Shown here: positions 45,984 through 58,068 of the stretch, piece by piece
Layout of the letters: each line of letters opens with the position of its first letter
Numbering within the stretch: the stretch's first letter is position 1
From: Umbilicaria muhlenbergii
Lineage: Eukaryota > Ascomycota > Lecanoromycetes > Umbilicariales > Umbilicariaceae
Assembly: GCA_000611775.1 (NCBI GenBank)
Contig: KK106984.1
Location: forward strand, 464,364-528,363
Length of the DNA stretch: 64,000 nucleotides
Direction of reading: 5' to 3'
Translations under genes and position numbers: made by a program
The notes under the pieces: model-generated
Told to the model about the DNA's origin: nothing
The model's input: only the letters and a program-made list of their open reading frames with translations
Database searches by the model: none

Positions 45984-46547
45984 TTAAGAGGTTCTGTCGG
46001 TCCATGCTTCAACATTCCGTAAAAGACCATCCAGAAGTAAGGGATCGAGATCCATTCGATGAAATGGGGGAGCATACCCATCGTTTGTCGTGGAAGCATG
46101 GTGTAAATAATGATCATAGCTTCTAAGCACGGTATATGCGCGTTCCAGATAAACGTGAGACTGTAAAGTGGACTCCTTGACTGCTTTTGAAGAGAAAACG
46201 TTATCGAAGAAAATTCGCCAAAGTTGAATCAATAAATTCGAGAGACCACAACACAAAAGTGGTCAAGCAGAGAGCCCGGAGAGCGCATGACTGTACAGTA
46301 TGTCATGTAGATGTAGATGTAAGGAGTCCACATAACAGAAACACATGAGTGCACTGAGACAGTGAGCCTGCAGATGCTCGAGAATATGTGCATCCCAGCC
46401 GATGGCCCAGAAATCAACTTCGAGGGCGCCCCTTGCCCCAATAGTATCACGAGAAAATCGATTGAGCGAATGATACTCCATGTTAAGGCTGACGAGCCGT
46501 GGTCTCTGCGGTTTCAGTACTGCTCTATATGTAGTTAGCTCCTTCAT
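45984..46547 (-). pseudogene. Possible gene relic: 188-codon frame with one in-frame TGA
   Basis: Two consecutive open segments (46547-46263 and 46262-45984) are in the same frame and separated by a single TGA. The first begins MKELTTYRAVLKPQRPRLVS and contains EVDFWAIGWDAHILEHLQAH. The second has LERAYTVLRSYDHYLHHAST and MDLDPLLLDGLLRNVEAW. The amino-acid content looks protein-like, helical and Leu-rich, but I recognise no family. It could be a relic of a host gene or a chance frame. Confidence 0.3.
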
Positions 46548-47527
46548 ATTGGAAGCTCGCTATGAGCCATGTACTCGTACTTCGATTTTTCGCTTTTCGC
46601 TTCGTAGAACACACAATCGATTTATTATTATCAACCACAGCGACACGATGTAAACTCCATGAGCCATCTCTGACTGCCGCATTAGCCACTTTGTGATATA
46701 CCTACGAGGGGCACTCCTGAACGTATTTCTTACTGTGTACACCATACATAGGCCATCCCAAGTCCTCAAAAGCGGATTTTGTTGATGGCACCCACCATGT
46801 CCTCAACGGCTGCTCAATCCGGCTACCTGACGATGGTGCTACCACTCCATCATTCCCCCACTACGCCGTCGCTTCGACTCTGAAACAGGTTCGCGCAAGG
46901 AGGTGTGGAGGCAGAGAGGATCCACGAACATTGGCACACCTTACCGTCTACCAAGTTTGGCATGCCTCACAATGGATCACAGCACGCGTGGGTAGCCCTT
47001 GGCCCTAAACCCTGGTCGTACGCCCGTATTGATTGGATACATGTCGAACATTTGACATTCTCCTTTGATTTCTCGGTTTCTCCTACCCTTGAGCCAGTTT
47101 CAAGAACGGCTTCATCTCCTATTCGTTCTGTTGCGTTGTTAGTCCTCTCCCTCCCACTTTCCTGTTGTCCAAGTCAGAAATCAAAACTTGGCAGTAATGG
47201 TCTTTGACCTCTTATCGCGCTTCTACGGAGTGCGAAGAGTCTTGAACAGCGATGATGATTGATGAGGTAACCTTTTTCATTGCGCATGTTGAGTACTTGC
47301 GCCGAAGGCGACTTCACGAAGGGCTTCCATTAGTGCTGTAGTTCACGCGCTTCTATGCTGCAAAAAGTTGTCCGTGTCTTATTGACGCAACGTTCTGATG
47401 AGTGGAGTGTACCTTATATATATTTCACGCGTGTTTTCACTACCTTGAAGACGCCACTAGATCCTTCATCTTTGTCACGAGACCAAGGCCATTCCTACCA
47501 GACTTTGAAGCAAATTCAGCAGTCACG
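46548..47527. other. Intergenic
   Basis: No supported gene. The last 120 bp contain TATATA (about 47416) and pyrimidine-rich leader DNA for the secreted-protein gene. Confidence 0.4.
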
Positions 47528-48160
47528 ATGCACTTCTCCACTCTTGGCCTCCTCGTCGCTCTGTCGCATTGCACAGCCCCTACACTAGCAGTCCCCCTCA
47601 ACCCTAACAGCAATCCCTCAATCCTAACCGCACGAAGCCAATACTGCTACAACGCCCCTCGCACCAAAGCAGGAACGTAAGTCCCCCCTACCCCCAATCC
47701 CACCATCTCAAGAACCCTAACCCCTCCTCCCAGCCACCTAGGCCACCGCGCCCTCCCACCCGCCACCCGCCCCCTCCCCCCTCGCGCCGGCCCCGAAATA
47801 ACCTGGTGCGCCCCCGACAGCGCCACCTATGTAATGATAGTAAACGAATACTCCCTGGAATTAATGCCAGAAACCGACGCCAACCAGCTCCTCCTCTCCG
47901 CCTACTCGGCCGTGCTGCACCAAATCCAGACGCACGGCGACGGCCTGCTGCCGCAGGGTCACTACACCTTGCAGGAAAACGGGTTGGAGCTGACGTTCGT
48001 GGACCAGAACAACCATCAGCAGACGTGGGGGGTTGTCGGGAGCGCCTTGATGGCTATCGGAGAGTATTTCGCTCAGTACCTCGGCGCGTTTGGGGCTATT
48101 ACGTTTGCGGTTTTTGATGGGCCGCATTTGGTGGGGACGGGGGCGTTGCAGTTGCCTTGA
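47528..48160 (+). CDS. Secreted protein, unknown function
   Basis: Exon 1 (47528-47676) codes a signal peptide, MHFSTLGLLVALSHCTAPTL then AVPL, and SQYCYNAPRTKAGT. The 57-nt intron (GTAAGT to TCCCAG) is C-rich. Exon 2 (47734-48160) codes ITWCAPDSATYVMIVNEYSL, LLSAYSAVLHQIQTHGDGLL and FVDQNNHQQTWGVVGSALMA, ending FDGPHLVGTGALQLP. The total is 191 residues, with only a few Cys (two before the intron, one after). The size and signal peptide fit a small secreted or effector-like protein, but no motif is recognised. Confidence 0.65.
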
Positions 48161-48872
48161 GGTGGGAGGTAAGGAAGAACGGGTATGGGAGGTTTGGGAG
48201 TGGGATTAGGATTGGGATTTGGGATCTGGGATTTTGGGGGGTTTGGGACATTGGGGGCCTGGTTGGTGGGTGGAGGATGGTGTTTTCTCCGAGTATACCT
48301 ATGCATGAGTCCTTTTGATCTTTTCTGTAATAATCGGTTTCGCGGCGTGAGCATAGCGGTGCAACCATTTCACCAACCTATTCACTTGTTCGCATCTACG
48401 CTCCCTCGCCGCTCAAAGCTCCGTTTCCAAACCCTCCACCTTATCTCGAAAACCCGGTTCGCCCCGTATTCACAGCTGGCGACATATCCCAGTAGGCGCT
48501 TGCTCCCAGCATCGAATTCGAGCTGGCTGCCCAAGGGGCGCTAGGACACGACACGAAGGACGTGGCAGCGTTAAGAGACCATTTGCAGAGGGAAGAGACA
48601 ACAATACTCTCACATCAGTTCCCACGAGGTTCAGAAGTTGGCTCATTCTTATATTAGTTTCCATCTCACTGTATTATTTGCACAGCCAATCTGCATTGCC
48701 GTCATTCAAGCTCCAGCAGAAGTCTGGGCGCATAACGCAACACAATGGCTTTTCCATCCCTCCCTGTATAGACTCTTCACTCAAGCAAACGCCGCACTGG
48801 CAAGCAATTCCCTCCGTGTTCCACGGTCCACCGGTGCCCGTAGCCCGTACGTCACAGACATATGTTCCCAGA
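48161..48872. other. Intergenic with G-rich low-complexity block
   Basis: 48165-48275 is a G/T-rich run of 'gggattgggattt'-like repeats on the plus strand, just after the secreted-protein stop; it could form stable G-rich structures. The remainder shows nothing. Confidence 0.45.
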
Positions 48873-50153
48873 TTAACCACTCAATAAATCCTTGACGCTC
48901 ATTCCCCGCGCCGTTCCTTTCGGTTTGCTATCTCTTCGATCCGTATTGAGCATCAATAGCGCCGCCGTAGCTTCCTGGTCCGAGTCCCTCATTCCTTCTG
49001 GCATTGGCAGAAGCGCGGGAGATGTCGAGGCCGAGTGCGCAAAGACGGGGTTGAAGGTCCGGTATTGTTGGCTCTGCCGCTGGTAGCTGTACTGGCTTTG
49101 CTGCTCTTGGGGTTCGAAGGCGGGAGATGGAACGGTTGAAGTTGCGGAAGAGTAGGACAAGGAGGTCCGGTGATAAGTAGGTCCGAGCGCAGGGGATGTT
49201 GTGTTTGAGTGAGAATGATATGAGTGGTACGACTGGGACTGGGCGGACGGTGGGGCAGGTGATGTGGTGGTCGTGGAGTCTTCCATCTCCAGATCCTCGT
49301 CTTCGTCTTCATCGTCATCGTCATCAATGGCGTCTTCACCTGCAGAGTTCGACTCAGTTGGTCGATGGGATGGGGTAGGCGCATGAGACTGAGGTGGGAG
49401 TGACGCTGATGGAGTACGGTTGGCCGCTTTCAGATCGGCCACGCATTGTTCCAGGTATCGTAGGTAATCAATGCTTGCCTGCGATTGTCCGGGTTAGCCG
49501 TTTTCTCTCGGGAACTGTTCGATCAAAGGTACCTGCAGAATAGCAAGCTTGTGCATCTCCTGGTCTTTGCATGCTGGTATCATATCTTTCAGAACGCCAA
49601 ATTCCTCATTCATCTTGGACCTCCGCCTTCGCTCGATCAAGCTGTGCGCTGTCTTGCGGGCTATCTTCCTTCCGGCTACACTCGTCGAGCTTGGTTGCTT
49701 CTTGGTGCCAGCTGCCGTGGACGAAGCGTGTGAACCAGCAGCAGCTTTCTTGCTTGAGGCCTTCGGTGTTGTCTGCGGACTAGTTTCATTGACCTCATCG
49801 TGGCTCTGCTGCGCTCTCGGTTTCATCTGGATGATCTTTCGAGATCTCGTCGGGGGTGGGGGCAACGAGAAGTCGGCTGTCGCCGCCGCCGGTCGTTGTT
49901 GCTGGCCACCAGACGAGCGTTTGCGGCTCTGCTCGGTCATAGTCAGGGCCGGGGATGTCGGGGATACCGGGTGGTAAGAGGAGTCGGACAGAGAAGAAGC
50001 GACCGAGGTGCTGGAGGAGCGATCGCTGCCCGCCGAGGCGATGGCAGGTGGAGGTAGGGCGAACGAGGTCTCGAGAGACGAGAGGCGCGAATTGTCTTTG
50101 CCCATGATATCGGTCGAGGACGCCGGGGTCGGAGGAAGGCCTGGGCGCGGCAT
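48873..50153 (-). CDS. bHLH transcription factor
   Basis: Two exons (50153-49533 and 49478-48873) split by a 54-nt intron give about 408 residues. The N-terminal part is Ser/Pro/Thr-rich. The bHLH spans about residues 160-225: basic region RKTAHSLIERRRRSKMNEEF with the His-Glu-Arg E-box contact pattern, helix 1 GVLKDMIPACKDQEMHKLAI, and after the intron helix 2 ASIDYLRYLEQCVADLKA. The intron interrupts the HLH at LQ/AS. The C-terminal half has a long acidic Asp/Glu run and Ser/Gln-rich tracts, as in activation domains. It ends GMSVKDLLSG. Binds E-box-type DNA as a dimer in the nucleus; target pathway unknown. MGKDN at residue 17 is an alternative start. Confidence 0.88.
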
Positions 50154-51560
50154 GATGGAGGCCTGAATTTGGGGGAGGGAGGTGGGTGTGTTCGTGAATC
50201 GCGGGCGTGATCGCGTGCTCAGCGACCAGCATGTGGTGGGAAAAGAAAGCGTGCAGCCTCCACGTCAAGAAGAGGAATGGTGGCGTGACAGCCGGAGAGA
50301 CTGGAAGAGCGCTGGATGTCGACGGAGATGACGGAGATGATTGTATTTATGTTTGAGACCGAGGAAGTGGTGAAGGTGAAGAAAAGGGAAGGCCCCTCTG
50401 CTGGTATGTCGAGGTCGGATAGGCCCATGATGAGCGTGGGAGCGTGGGAAGCGTCAACGCTGTCGCGTGCTCCTCGTGCCTGAAATCATAGGCCCATGAC
50501 ATTTCGTCCGTTCCGTCCATTTCGTCTTTGCACTCTGCGCGCAGTCGGCCGAAGCACAGCAGCAGCCGACGAGGCACATGGGGCGCGTGAGGCCATGCCA
50601 TTGGTCGGGAGCAGGGCCGCCAGCGCGTGTAGGCAGAGACATATAAGCTTTCCGTGGGCTCCTCCATACTATAGTACTCGGCACTGCCCATGCCCCATGC
50701 CCCATGCCCCATGCCCCATCCCCTATCCCCCAACCGCGCCCGCAGTTCCGGGGTACGAGTGCCATCCGTCGACCCCGTCGACCCCGTCGAATTCCTTCCA
50801 CACCTGCTTCAGATCCGTTTCCGATGACCAGCTTCCGCTGCTATCTGCTCGCACCGTGACGAGTGTCATCGTTCTGCCAGTGTCCTGTCAACGGGGGCAA
50901 AGGTTCTCCATGGAATGCTACACCACGACCTAATCAGCCCGTGGGCAAGAATGTGCTTGCGCGATCTACTATCTACGCAGTGCTTGATGGGAGGTTAAAA
51001 AAAGATGCTGGGCCCAATCAGCTCAGCTCGCCACTTGCCACGATTTTCTTCTTATCGCAAGGGAGATTAGGTACGGGTGCAATGCAAGCGCTTGATGCTG
51101 TGCCACGTCGAAGAGATGTCTGACAGCCTGGAGCGGTCTTCGGAGTCTCGCTCTATTGTAGACCCCTCGACTCGTCCGGAGTATTCCGTCCCACCTCCAA
51201 TCTTCTGCGTCCGTTCCAACGTAGAAAGCAATGTTGACCTTGTGTGTCCAAGAGAGTCAACGTCAACGATGACACTTTACATGGAGGGCACGGGTAATGC
51301 GAACAAGGGTAATGCGAACAATAGATGAATCCGCTTGTTCGTGCAAACGACATGTACTTGTACACTGAGTCAGACACAATGCACCTAGCCGGGTCCGGGG
51401 TCAATGGGGCACCAACTAAACTCGCTTCGGTCGTGGCCGCTTTGAACTCTGACCTTGAAGGTTCCCTGGAGCCTTAGGCGCAGCGTCGGCAGCAAGCCCG
51501 CTGATCATTCAGTTCCTCACCTCACTTCTCGCCTTGCCCGTGCCTGAACCTCACAAATCC
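50154..51560. other. Long divergent intergenic region
   Basis: Separates the bHLH gene (-) from Med19 (+), so it is promoter-rich. It includes a CCCCATG-type heptamer repeat at about 50688-50735. The antisense frames across it are low-complexity artefacts of that repeat. Confidence 0.4.
50688..50735. repeat. Heptamer microsatellite (CCCCATG)n
   Basis: About five copies of 'gccccat', the last ones diverging to 'cccctatcc'. It sits upstream of the bHLH gene. Confidence 0.7.
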
Positions 51561-52789
51561 ATGAACACCCAGGCATCGCATCCTGCAACCGTCACGACCT
51601 CCACGACACAATATGGGCCGACCGCGAGCTCGCATGCCAGTCAAGCCATGGACATCGACACGGACGGACAGAGCAGGCCTGGCCAAGACAAAGAGGAAGA
51701 CGTCATGGATACTTCGTTAGACCTCACTCACCACGCGCAGACCAGGGGCAAAGACGTCGATCGGGCCGAGGGGACGGAAGTGACGGCAACACTACAGTCA
51801 GAACCAGAAACGAAATCTGATGCTGAGCCTCCCGAGACTGACGTAGAAGCCCCATATCTACTGTGCAAAACTGGTAAGACTCTCTGCCGGGTTTACTCCC
51901 TGCGCGTGTCTTCGTTCTGTAGCAGATCGTGCATTGACAGCGAGCTATTGCAGCTCACGTGTTATCGCGACCTCATCCAACACAGGACCTCCTCTCACTC
52001 TATGGCCTCAATCCTCTGGCCGCCACCGTGGCGCGCACGGACCCAAACACCGGCGAGAAGATCAACAAGATGCGCAAGTCCTATGAAGGGAAGATCAAAG
52101 CCTTTGGCTTAGCAGGCAGAAACAAAGCCGTGAAGTACGACGGCGGAAAGGACATGGGACTGGTGGAGATGATAAAATGGCCCGACGACGAATGGCAGAA
52201 TCAGAAAGTCGCTGGTAAAGAAGTCATGAATGGGCTACCGGCTGCAGTTATGGCTAAGCTAGAGCGTGCGATGAAGATGGAGCCAGGGCCGGTGCCGAAC
52301 AACGAATTCTGGGAGGATGCGCTGGGCCATGAGAAGGCGAAGCCATTATCAGCCGTTACGGATCCCACTAAGAAAGCTGCTCTGCCAATCGCGGCATCTA
52401 CAGTCAAAGCCAAGATGCAAACGAATGGTGTCTCGGTACCAGCTGGCGCACCAGCCACTTCCGGAGCAATCAGGCCCAAGAGAAGCGGGATGAAGCGAAG
52501 CTACGACGAGCACAGCTTCGAAGGGTATGGGGAGGGTTATGTGGACGATGACGTGGATCCGTATGGTAGTGATGGATATTCATCCAGCAAGGGGAGTCGG
52601 AAGAGTCTATCAAAGAAGAAGCGGAAAAAGGTACTTGGCGCTGCAGAAGCTCAAATGCCTAGCAACACTAATCAAATCGACTGGCAGGAATATGGAGCTA
52701 CCAACCCACCTGCTGTAGGCGAAAGAAGTGGCAGTTACGGTGTGGGTATGGTAGGCATAGGGACAGGCATCGGCGCTTACGGACGGTGA
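51561..52789 (+). CDS. Mediator subunit Med19/Rox3
   Basis: Two exons (51561-51873, 51954-52789) give 382 residues. The N-terminus is Ser/Thr-rich and acidic. The Med19 core follows the intron: AHVLSRPHPTQDLLSLYGLN, PLAATVARTDPNTGEKINKM then RKSYEGKIKAFGLAGRNKAV and EMIKWPDDEWQNQKV. This 'DLL.LYGL..LA..VAR.DP.TGEK...+KSYEG+I' signature is that of the fungal Rox3/Med19 family. The tail has a basic KGSRKSLSKKKRKKVLGA segment that may act in nuclear import. Med19 sits in the Mediator head, linking activators to RNA polymerase II. Confidence 0.9.
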
Positions 52790-53628
52790 CATTGGTCAAA
52801 AGTCTTTGCTTGCCTGCCTCCCGCCCACATCCTATCCGAATCTTATCGAAGCAGAAGCGAATCACTCGACTATCTAGCTACACCATGAGTGGCTTCTGTC
52901 CTCTCACGCAATATCGATGTAGGCGACCTCGACTCGTCACGATTTCCACTTCGAGGCCTAGGATTGGCCCCCTCTTGTCTCAGGACCCACGCGTCCGCCG
53001 AGGCTATTACCTAGAGCATCTAATATCTCGTTTTACCTACGCCGTTCTCTCTCTCTCTCTTTGCATTACTCCGTTGGGTATACCCGTGTTTGCGACTTCG
53101 GCTCCACCGGCCTTTTGGCCATTGACCAGATGGCTAGGCGCATGGGCTGTGGGATCTTTGACAAATGGGAGCGTGGCGTTATTGGCGTTCGCTGGGCAGC
53201 TTCGGGACATCGCATTTGTGGAGGATTTCGTGCGTGTGACGGGCGACGTGTACGCTAGATGATGAGATAGAAATGGATGAATGCGATATCATACAAGCAC
53301 GCGACTGGATCGTTCACCGCCGTGCTACCGGTGCACATCCCCTCTCATTCTCGTTTTCCATTTGAACCGTTGACTTGGCGATTTGGACTTGCTCGGTCCA
53401 GCCACGGGGAGCAGCTGGGATGGACAGAAGGAACTGAGCCCGATCAAAGGAACAATTTGGATATTGATCTTAGACTACATAGTATGGGACGCCTAAACGC
53501 CGAGCCTTTGATCCATTAAACCCACCGTATCCAAACCCACCCGCACTCCGCCCATCGTTCCCCATCATTCCATCATCACATCATCACACAATCACAACAC
53601 CACAACACCACAACCCCCCCTTCGCCCT
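52790..53628. other. Intergenic with CAC/CAT microsatellite
   Basis: The plus frame to 53262 has no domain and I do not support it. Positions 53562-53620 are a CAC/CATCA-type simple repeat next to the P450 3' end. Confidence 0.4.
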
Positions 53629-55378
53629 CTACAACCCCCTCGTCCTCTCCTCACTCCCCTCCATCCACCCCCCCAACCTCTCCGCATCCCTGACCCTGAA
53701 CCCAACCTTGAACGGCTTCGGATCGAGCGTCAAACTCGTCTTGGACGCATTACACTCGAGCGCATCCAAAACCGGCGCATCCCGACCGTCCCGGGGCGGC
53801 AGGATCTCAAACGCCGAGATGAGCCGGATGAACGCCGTGTAGAGTTCGCGGTTGGCCAGGTGCGAGCCGGCGCACATGCGGGAGCCGGCGCCGTAGCCGT
53901 AGTGCGGGGTGCCGGTGCCGGCGGCGTCGGAGAGGTAGCGTTCGGGGAGGAAGGAGTGCGGGTCTTTGAAGTGGGTGGGGTCGTAGTTGGCGGCCCAGGC
54001 GTTCTGTGCCGGGGGGGGCAAGGCTTGTTAGCTGGTTGTATTTTCTGGTGGGGGATGGAGTTGGAAGTAATAGGGAAAGGGGGGGCTTGCCATGTAGAAT
54101 GTTGTGCCGGCGGGGAAGGTGGCTTTCTCCCAGTTGATGTCCTTTGTGCTGACGCGCGGGAGGGAGATGGGGAGGACGGTCCAGAAGCGGAGGACTTCTT
54201 TGACCAAGGCGGTGATGTAGGGCACTTTTTCTTCTGTCAGGCAGTGTTCCCATGCGTCGCCGTCGGGGTAGACGTTCATGATGTCTTCGTAGGCGCGCTT
54301 TTGGATTTCTTGGCCGTGGGGCGAGGAGAGGTAGGCGATGCCCATGATGATGTTGCCGGGGACTGTGTCGAGGCCTGCGGAGACCATGGTGAGGCACATG
54401 GATTTGATCTCGGCTGCGATGACGGTCAGCTACGTGGACGGGAAGCAGTGTTTTTGTCAGTCACCTTCGTTGAGCTTGGCTTCTGGGTCCTTTAGCACGT
54501 TTCCGGTAATGCAGGGTTTGTCCTCTCCCTTGGCAATCTTCTCCTTGAGCATGTCAAGCAGGAGCGTCAAGTACTTGTCGCGTCTTTCTCGATATTCCTT
54601 GGCTTCGTTGTTTCGACTCGGCCATATCCGCATCAGCGGGATGTAGTCCTGCCAGTTGTTGCTCGTGCTTCGCAGATTTGACACCATCCTCTCAACATGC
54701 ACAATCTCCTTGAGGAGGGCACTGTCGACTGACCCATTGATGCGAATCCCGTAGTTCAATGTCAGGCTCGTGTTCAAAGCAAACCGCTGGAAGTAGGCAT
54801 TTGGATCTATATCCTTCTGTCCATTGTCGCTATCCGCCAGTAGCTCTTTGATGCTAGTGTTACTCTCAAGATCGATGACAGGCATATAGCTTTGTACCGC
54901 GGGCTTGTTCAATGCGGTGGCAGCGGCCTTGCGCCGTCGCTTGCAAGAATCATCCCAAGGGGATGTGCCAATGGTGTATCCCTGAGAAGAGGACACAACG
55001 GTGTGGAAAGTGTGGAGGGTAGGACGGGAGATGAGGGCAGATTGGTTGTTGATCCAGATGTGCTTCACGCTCTCGAAGGTGTTCGCAAACACTATTCTCT
55101 GAGGCGTTGTGGGTCAGCACACTCAGTCCGAACGGTCTGGCAAGCCGTGCTCCACATACCCTGTTGCCCAATCGCACCTGAAAGACGGGTCCGAATTTCT
55201 TCACCCAAGCTCCGGCCCTCTTTGGGTGTTCGTCGCCAAGCTGCAGGAGGTTGCCAAATATGGGCACACCAGGAACCTCGGGGAGATTCTTGATTTTGGG
55301 GACATCAGTACGGTTGAGATATCGGATGACGAAGAACAAGACGGCAATGAGGGCAATGCCAACAGTCTGGTGTGCCAT
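53629..55378 (-). CDS. Cytochrome P450, CYP504 (phenylacetate hydroxylase) type
   Basis: Four exons. The N-terminal membrane anchor VGIALIAVLFFVIRYL is followed by the proline hinge LPEVPGVPIFGN. Next come AWVKKFGPVFQVRLGN, RIVFANTFESVKHIWINN, RPTLHTFHTVVSSSQGYTIG and the I-helix segment TMVSAGLDTVPGN. The K-helix is KEVLRFWTVLP. The haem loop YGAGSRMCAGSHLANREL keeps the invariant Cys. The sequence fits the CYP504 group, which hydroxylates phenylacetate (2-position, PhacA) or its 3-hydroxy derivative (PhacB); I cannot choose. The third intron (54090-54004) is GC-AG: exon ...FYM, donor GCAAGC, acceptor GGCACAG, next exon NAWAAN. It sits 0.75 kb from fumarylacetoacetase on the same strand. Confidence 0.88.
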
Positions 55379-56126
55379 GAGAGCTAGAAGCCAACGGCTG
55401 AGCAGCAGAAGAGCACTTGTATGTCAAAGTGTGTAATCGATTGAAGATTGAGGAGTGCACAGGATACGGATAGCAAGCAACAATGCAGATGAGGGGAGGT
55501 GCTCCAACATATATAGATCCGACGAGGTCCAAGCAAGCTTCAGGAAGGGGTCCCGCATTGTGAAATGCAGCCACGGAGCCAAGCGAGTCGATTCCGTCTC
55601 GACGCAGCGATGAAGCGTCCCCGCATGGCGCGGAGCGTGGATTGAAGTGCCGACGCGGATGGTCGGTCTTGACAGCGGCGATGCTTGGCCGCGCCTTGTT
55701 TTGCATCCAGGGTCTTCCAGGCGCCCGTCCCTCCCATGGGCCATTGCACTCCAAATCGCAACGGCTGGGCTGGTTCCGTGCGGAACTGCGGCGCAGGCAC
55801 GTGTTCCATGGTCCCTGAGCGCGGATTCGTTCCGCCTCGGTGAGGAGGCACGGGAGGCTTGAAGACAATGATACGATGCCACAGTGCCGACAGTGCCGTG
55901 AGTGCTACCTTCCGCCCAGTCATCTGCTCTTGCTGACAAACGTCTTTGCAGATCTATCATTCTCAACTTGCATGGTAAGCGCACACCTGCGGCTCATGCA
56001 CTCACGGCGATAAAATGGCGCCTCTGCGGAGAGCTTACACTCTCATGTGCGGAATCATTCTTAATTGCCCGTCCTTGCGAGCAAATTCCGCAGCCAAAGT
56101 AGGCATCGTGGAATCCCTTTGCCTGC
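55379..56126. other. Promoter of the CYP504 gene
   Basis: Overlapping minus-strand frames up to 187 codons have no domain. The region probably contains regulatory sites for the adjacent catabolic genes, but none is recognisable with confidence. Confidence 0.4.
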
Positions 56127-57477
56127 TCACATCTTCATCGCCGGCTCGATCATCCCAGCACATTCGCCAAAGCCCACCAAACCCCCTTCCTCATCTCCAG
56201 CCCAACCCTTGATGCACACAACATCATAATCCTCCAAAAACCTTCGCTCCTCGCCACCGTTGAGCTTCAATGTGGACTTGCCATTCGAGCATTGCTCCAG
56301 CAGGCTGCCCTGTGTCCCTGCTTCCGTCCCACTGATCGTGCCTGAGCCTAGGAGATCACCGACTTGCATGGGACAGCCCGTGATGGAGTGATGAGCCAAC
56401 ATCTGTGGGAAAGAGAACAGCAAATTGCGCGCATTCGTGCGCGTGATGGTCGTCGTCGTACCGGATTTCGCTGCCCAAGCTGTCAGCTACCACGAGCGAG
56501 ACATGAGATACTAATCAGGGCATACTGGTGAGGTCGACCTCCAGATTGATATTGTAGACGTTCTCTGTCCGCTGCTCCTGTAAATACCGCAGTAGTTCCG
56601 TCTCATTTTCCAAGCCTTTAGCCATGAATGGTTCCAGCGCATCAACCAGAACCACCCAAGGACTTATGGACGTTGCGAAATTCTTCGCATTGAAAGGCCC
56701 CAGCGGTACGTACTCCCAAGCTTGTATATCCCTCGCAGACCAGTCATTCATCAAGACCATTCCAAACAGGCTTTCCTCTGCATGAGCAATCGGTACCGGC
56801 TCGCCCATTTTGTTTGAGCGGCAAACAAAGGCACCCAGCTCGAGCTCCATGTCCAAACGCCGGCATGGTGTAAAGGTAGGATTCTTGATCTCTGCTGTCG
56901 GATTCTCCAGAATCTGGCCCCACGGTCTTTTGACTGATGCACCAGATACAATAACGGAGGATGCTCGCCCGTGATAGCCTACCGGAAAATGGGTATAATT
57001 GGGCTGCAGTGCATTGTCGGGGCCTCGAAAGAGCACACCAACGTTGTAAGCATGGTTTCGCCCAGCGTAGAAATCGGTGTAGTCGCCGATCCGCAGAGGC
57101 AAGTGGGTCCCCACGTCTTTCAACAGAAACAGCGATTTCTCTTGTAAGTGCTTTTGATCCTTCAGGATATGGGGATAGGGAGTATCTTCCGCGAAAATGC
57201 TCTGGAGATATCTCCGTACTTCTCGATGCACGGGGCGGCCGAGAGCGGCGAATGCGTTGAGGGTTGGCTGGTTGAAGGCCGAGAGATAAGAATGTATAAA
57301 GCTAAGCTCGGAGAAGCCATTGTTGGACGAGAAGGCTGCCAAATCGAGGGCATGTTCTCCGATGGCGACAGCTGGTCGAGGAGATGGAGAGGAGGCAGTG
57401 GTGATGATTCCGAACGGGATGTTGGCGAGCGAGAAGTGGGACGTGCGCGGAATCGGGAGCCAAGATGTTGCTGGCAT
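56127..57477 (-). CDS. fahA: Fumarylacetoacetase, last step of homogentisate catabolism
   Basis: Two exons; the intron lies between VDLTT and KSGTTTTITRTNARN (about 56521-56472). I use the ATG at 57477 (MPATSWLPIPRTSHFSLANI); 57498 is the other option. About 430 residues. The active-site region DYTDFYAGRNHAYNVG holds the metal Asp and catalytic His. HFPVGYHGRASSVIVSG, RRLDMELELGAFV with its two Glu ligands, and MNDWSARDIQAWEYVPLGPF with the Asp and the following Lys (FNAKNF) are all intact. Hydrolyses fumarylacetoacetate to fumarate and acetoacetate, closing tyrosine, phenylalanine and phenylacetate degradation. The neighbouring CYP504 acts at the entry of the phenylacetate branch. Confidence 0.94.
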
Positions 57478-58068
57478 TATGGTAGTTTCATGAAGCATCA
57501 GACTAACGGTCTATCTCAAGGTTATACATGGGGTTCCGAAGTTGCGCATCTTTGCGCACAGTAAATTACTTATGCCCTAGAACTTGACGCAGGGTCCACT
57601 ATACTATTACCTCGCATGACCGTACAGTATCCCCTTCCGCTTCTCGGCCTTGTTCCGTCCCCAACTTGTGGCTCTTCACTAGCTGTGTTATCTCACTTGT
57701 AATACACCCCATGGGTTATTTTCGGTTATCGCAAAAAAATAACCTCGGGGCCCAAAAAAGCAAGTTATTCACCCCCACCCCCACCTAATAACTACTTTTT
57801 TTGGGGGGGCAGGTTATCTCGTGGGTTATTCTTACGTTATAGAGTATTCCTGCTTATCGGCGCGCCTGGATTAATTCAAATATGGGGGAGCAGGCCTCCC
57901 TCACCGCTTTTTCATGCTTTCCATGCTTTCCATGTCCTTGTGCTGGGGCAATATCGTGACTTTCTTCTGCTTTGAGCTTTGCTGAAGCATTCCCTGCCTT
58001 CCTTCTGCTTAGCAGGCCTCGTTTTTGCCTTTGCGCCTGTAGAAAGCTCGCCGCCGGCCATTTTCACC

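Noticed and set aside
52786-53262. 158-codon plus frame after Med19
   Set aside because: Hydrophobic stretch but no family and no splice or start support.
53860-54495. 211-codon plus frame, Gly/Val/Asp-rich
   Set aside because: Exact antisense of the P450 exons and introns.
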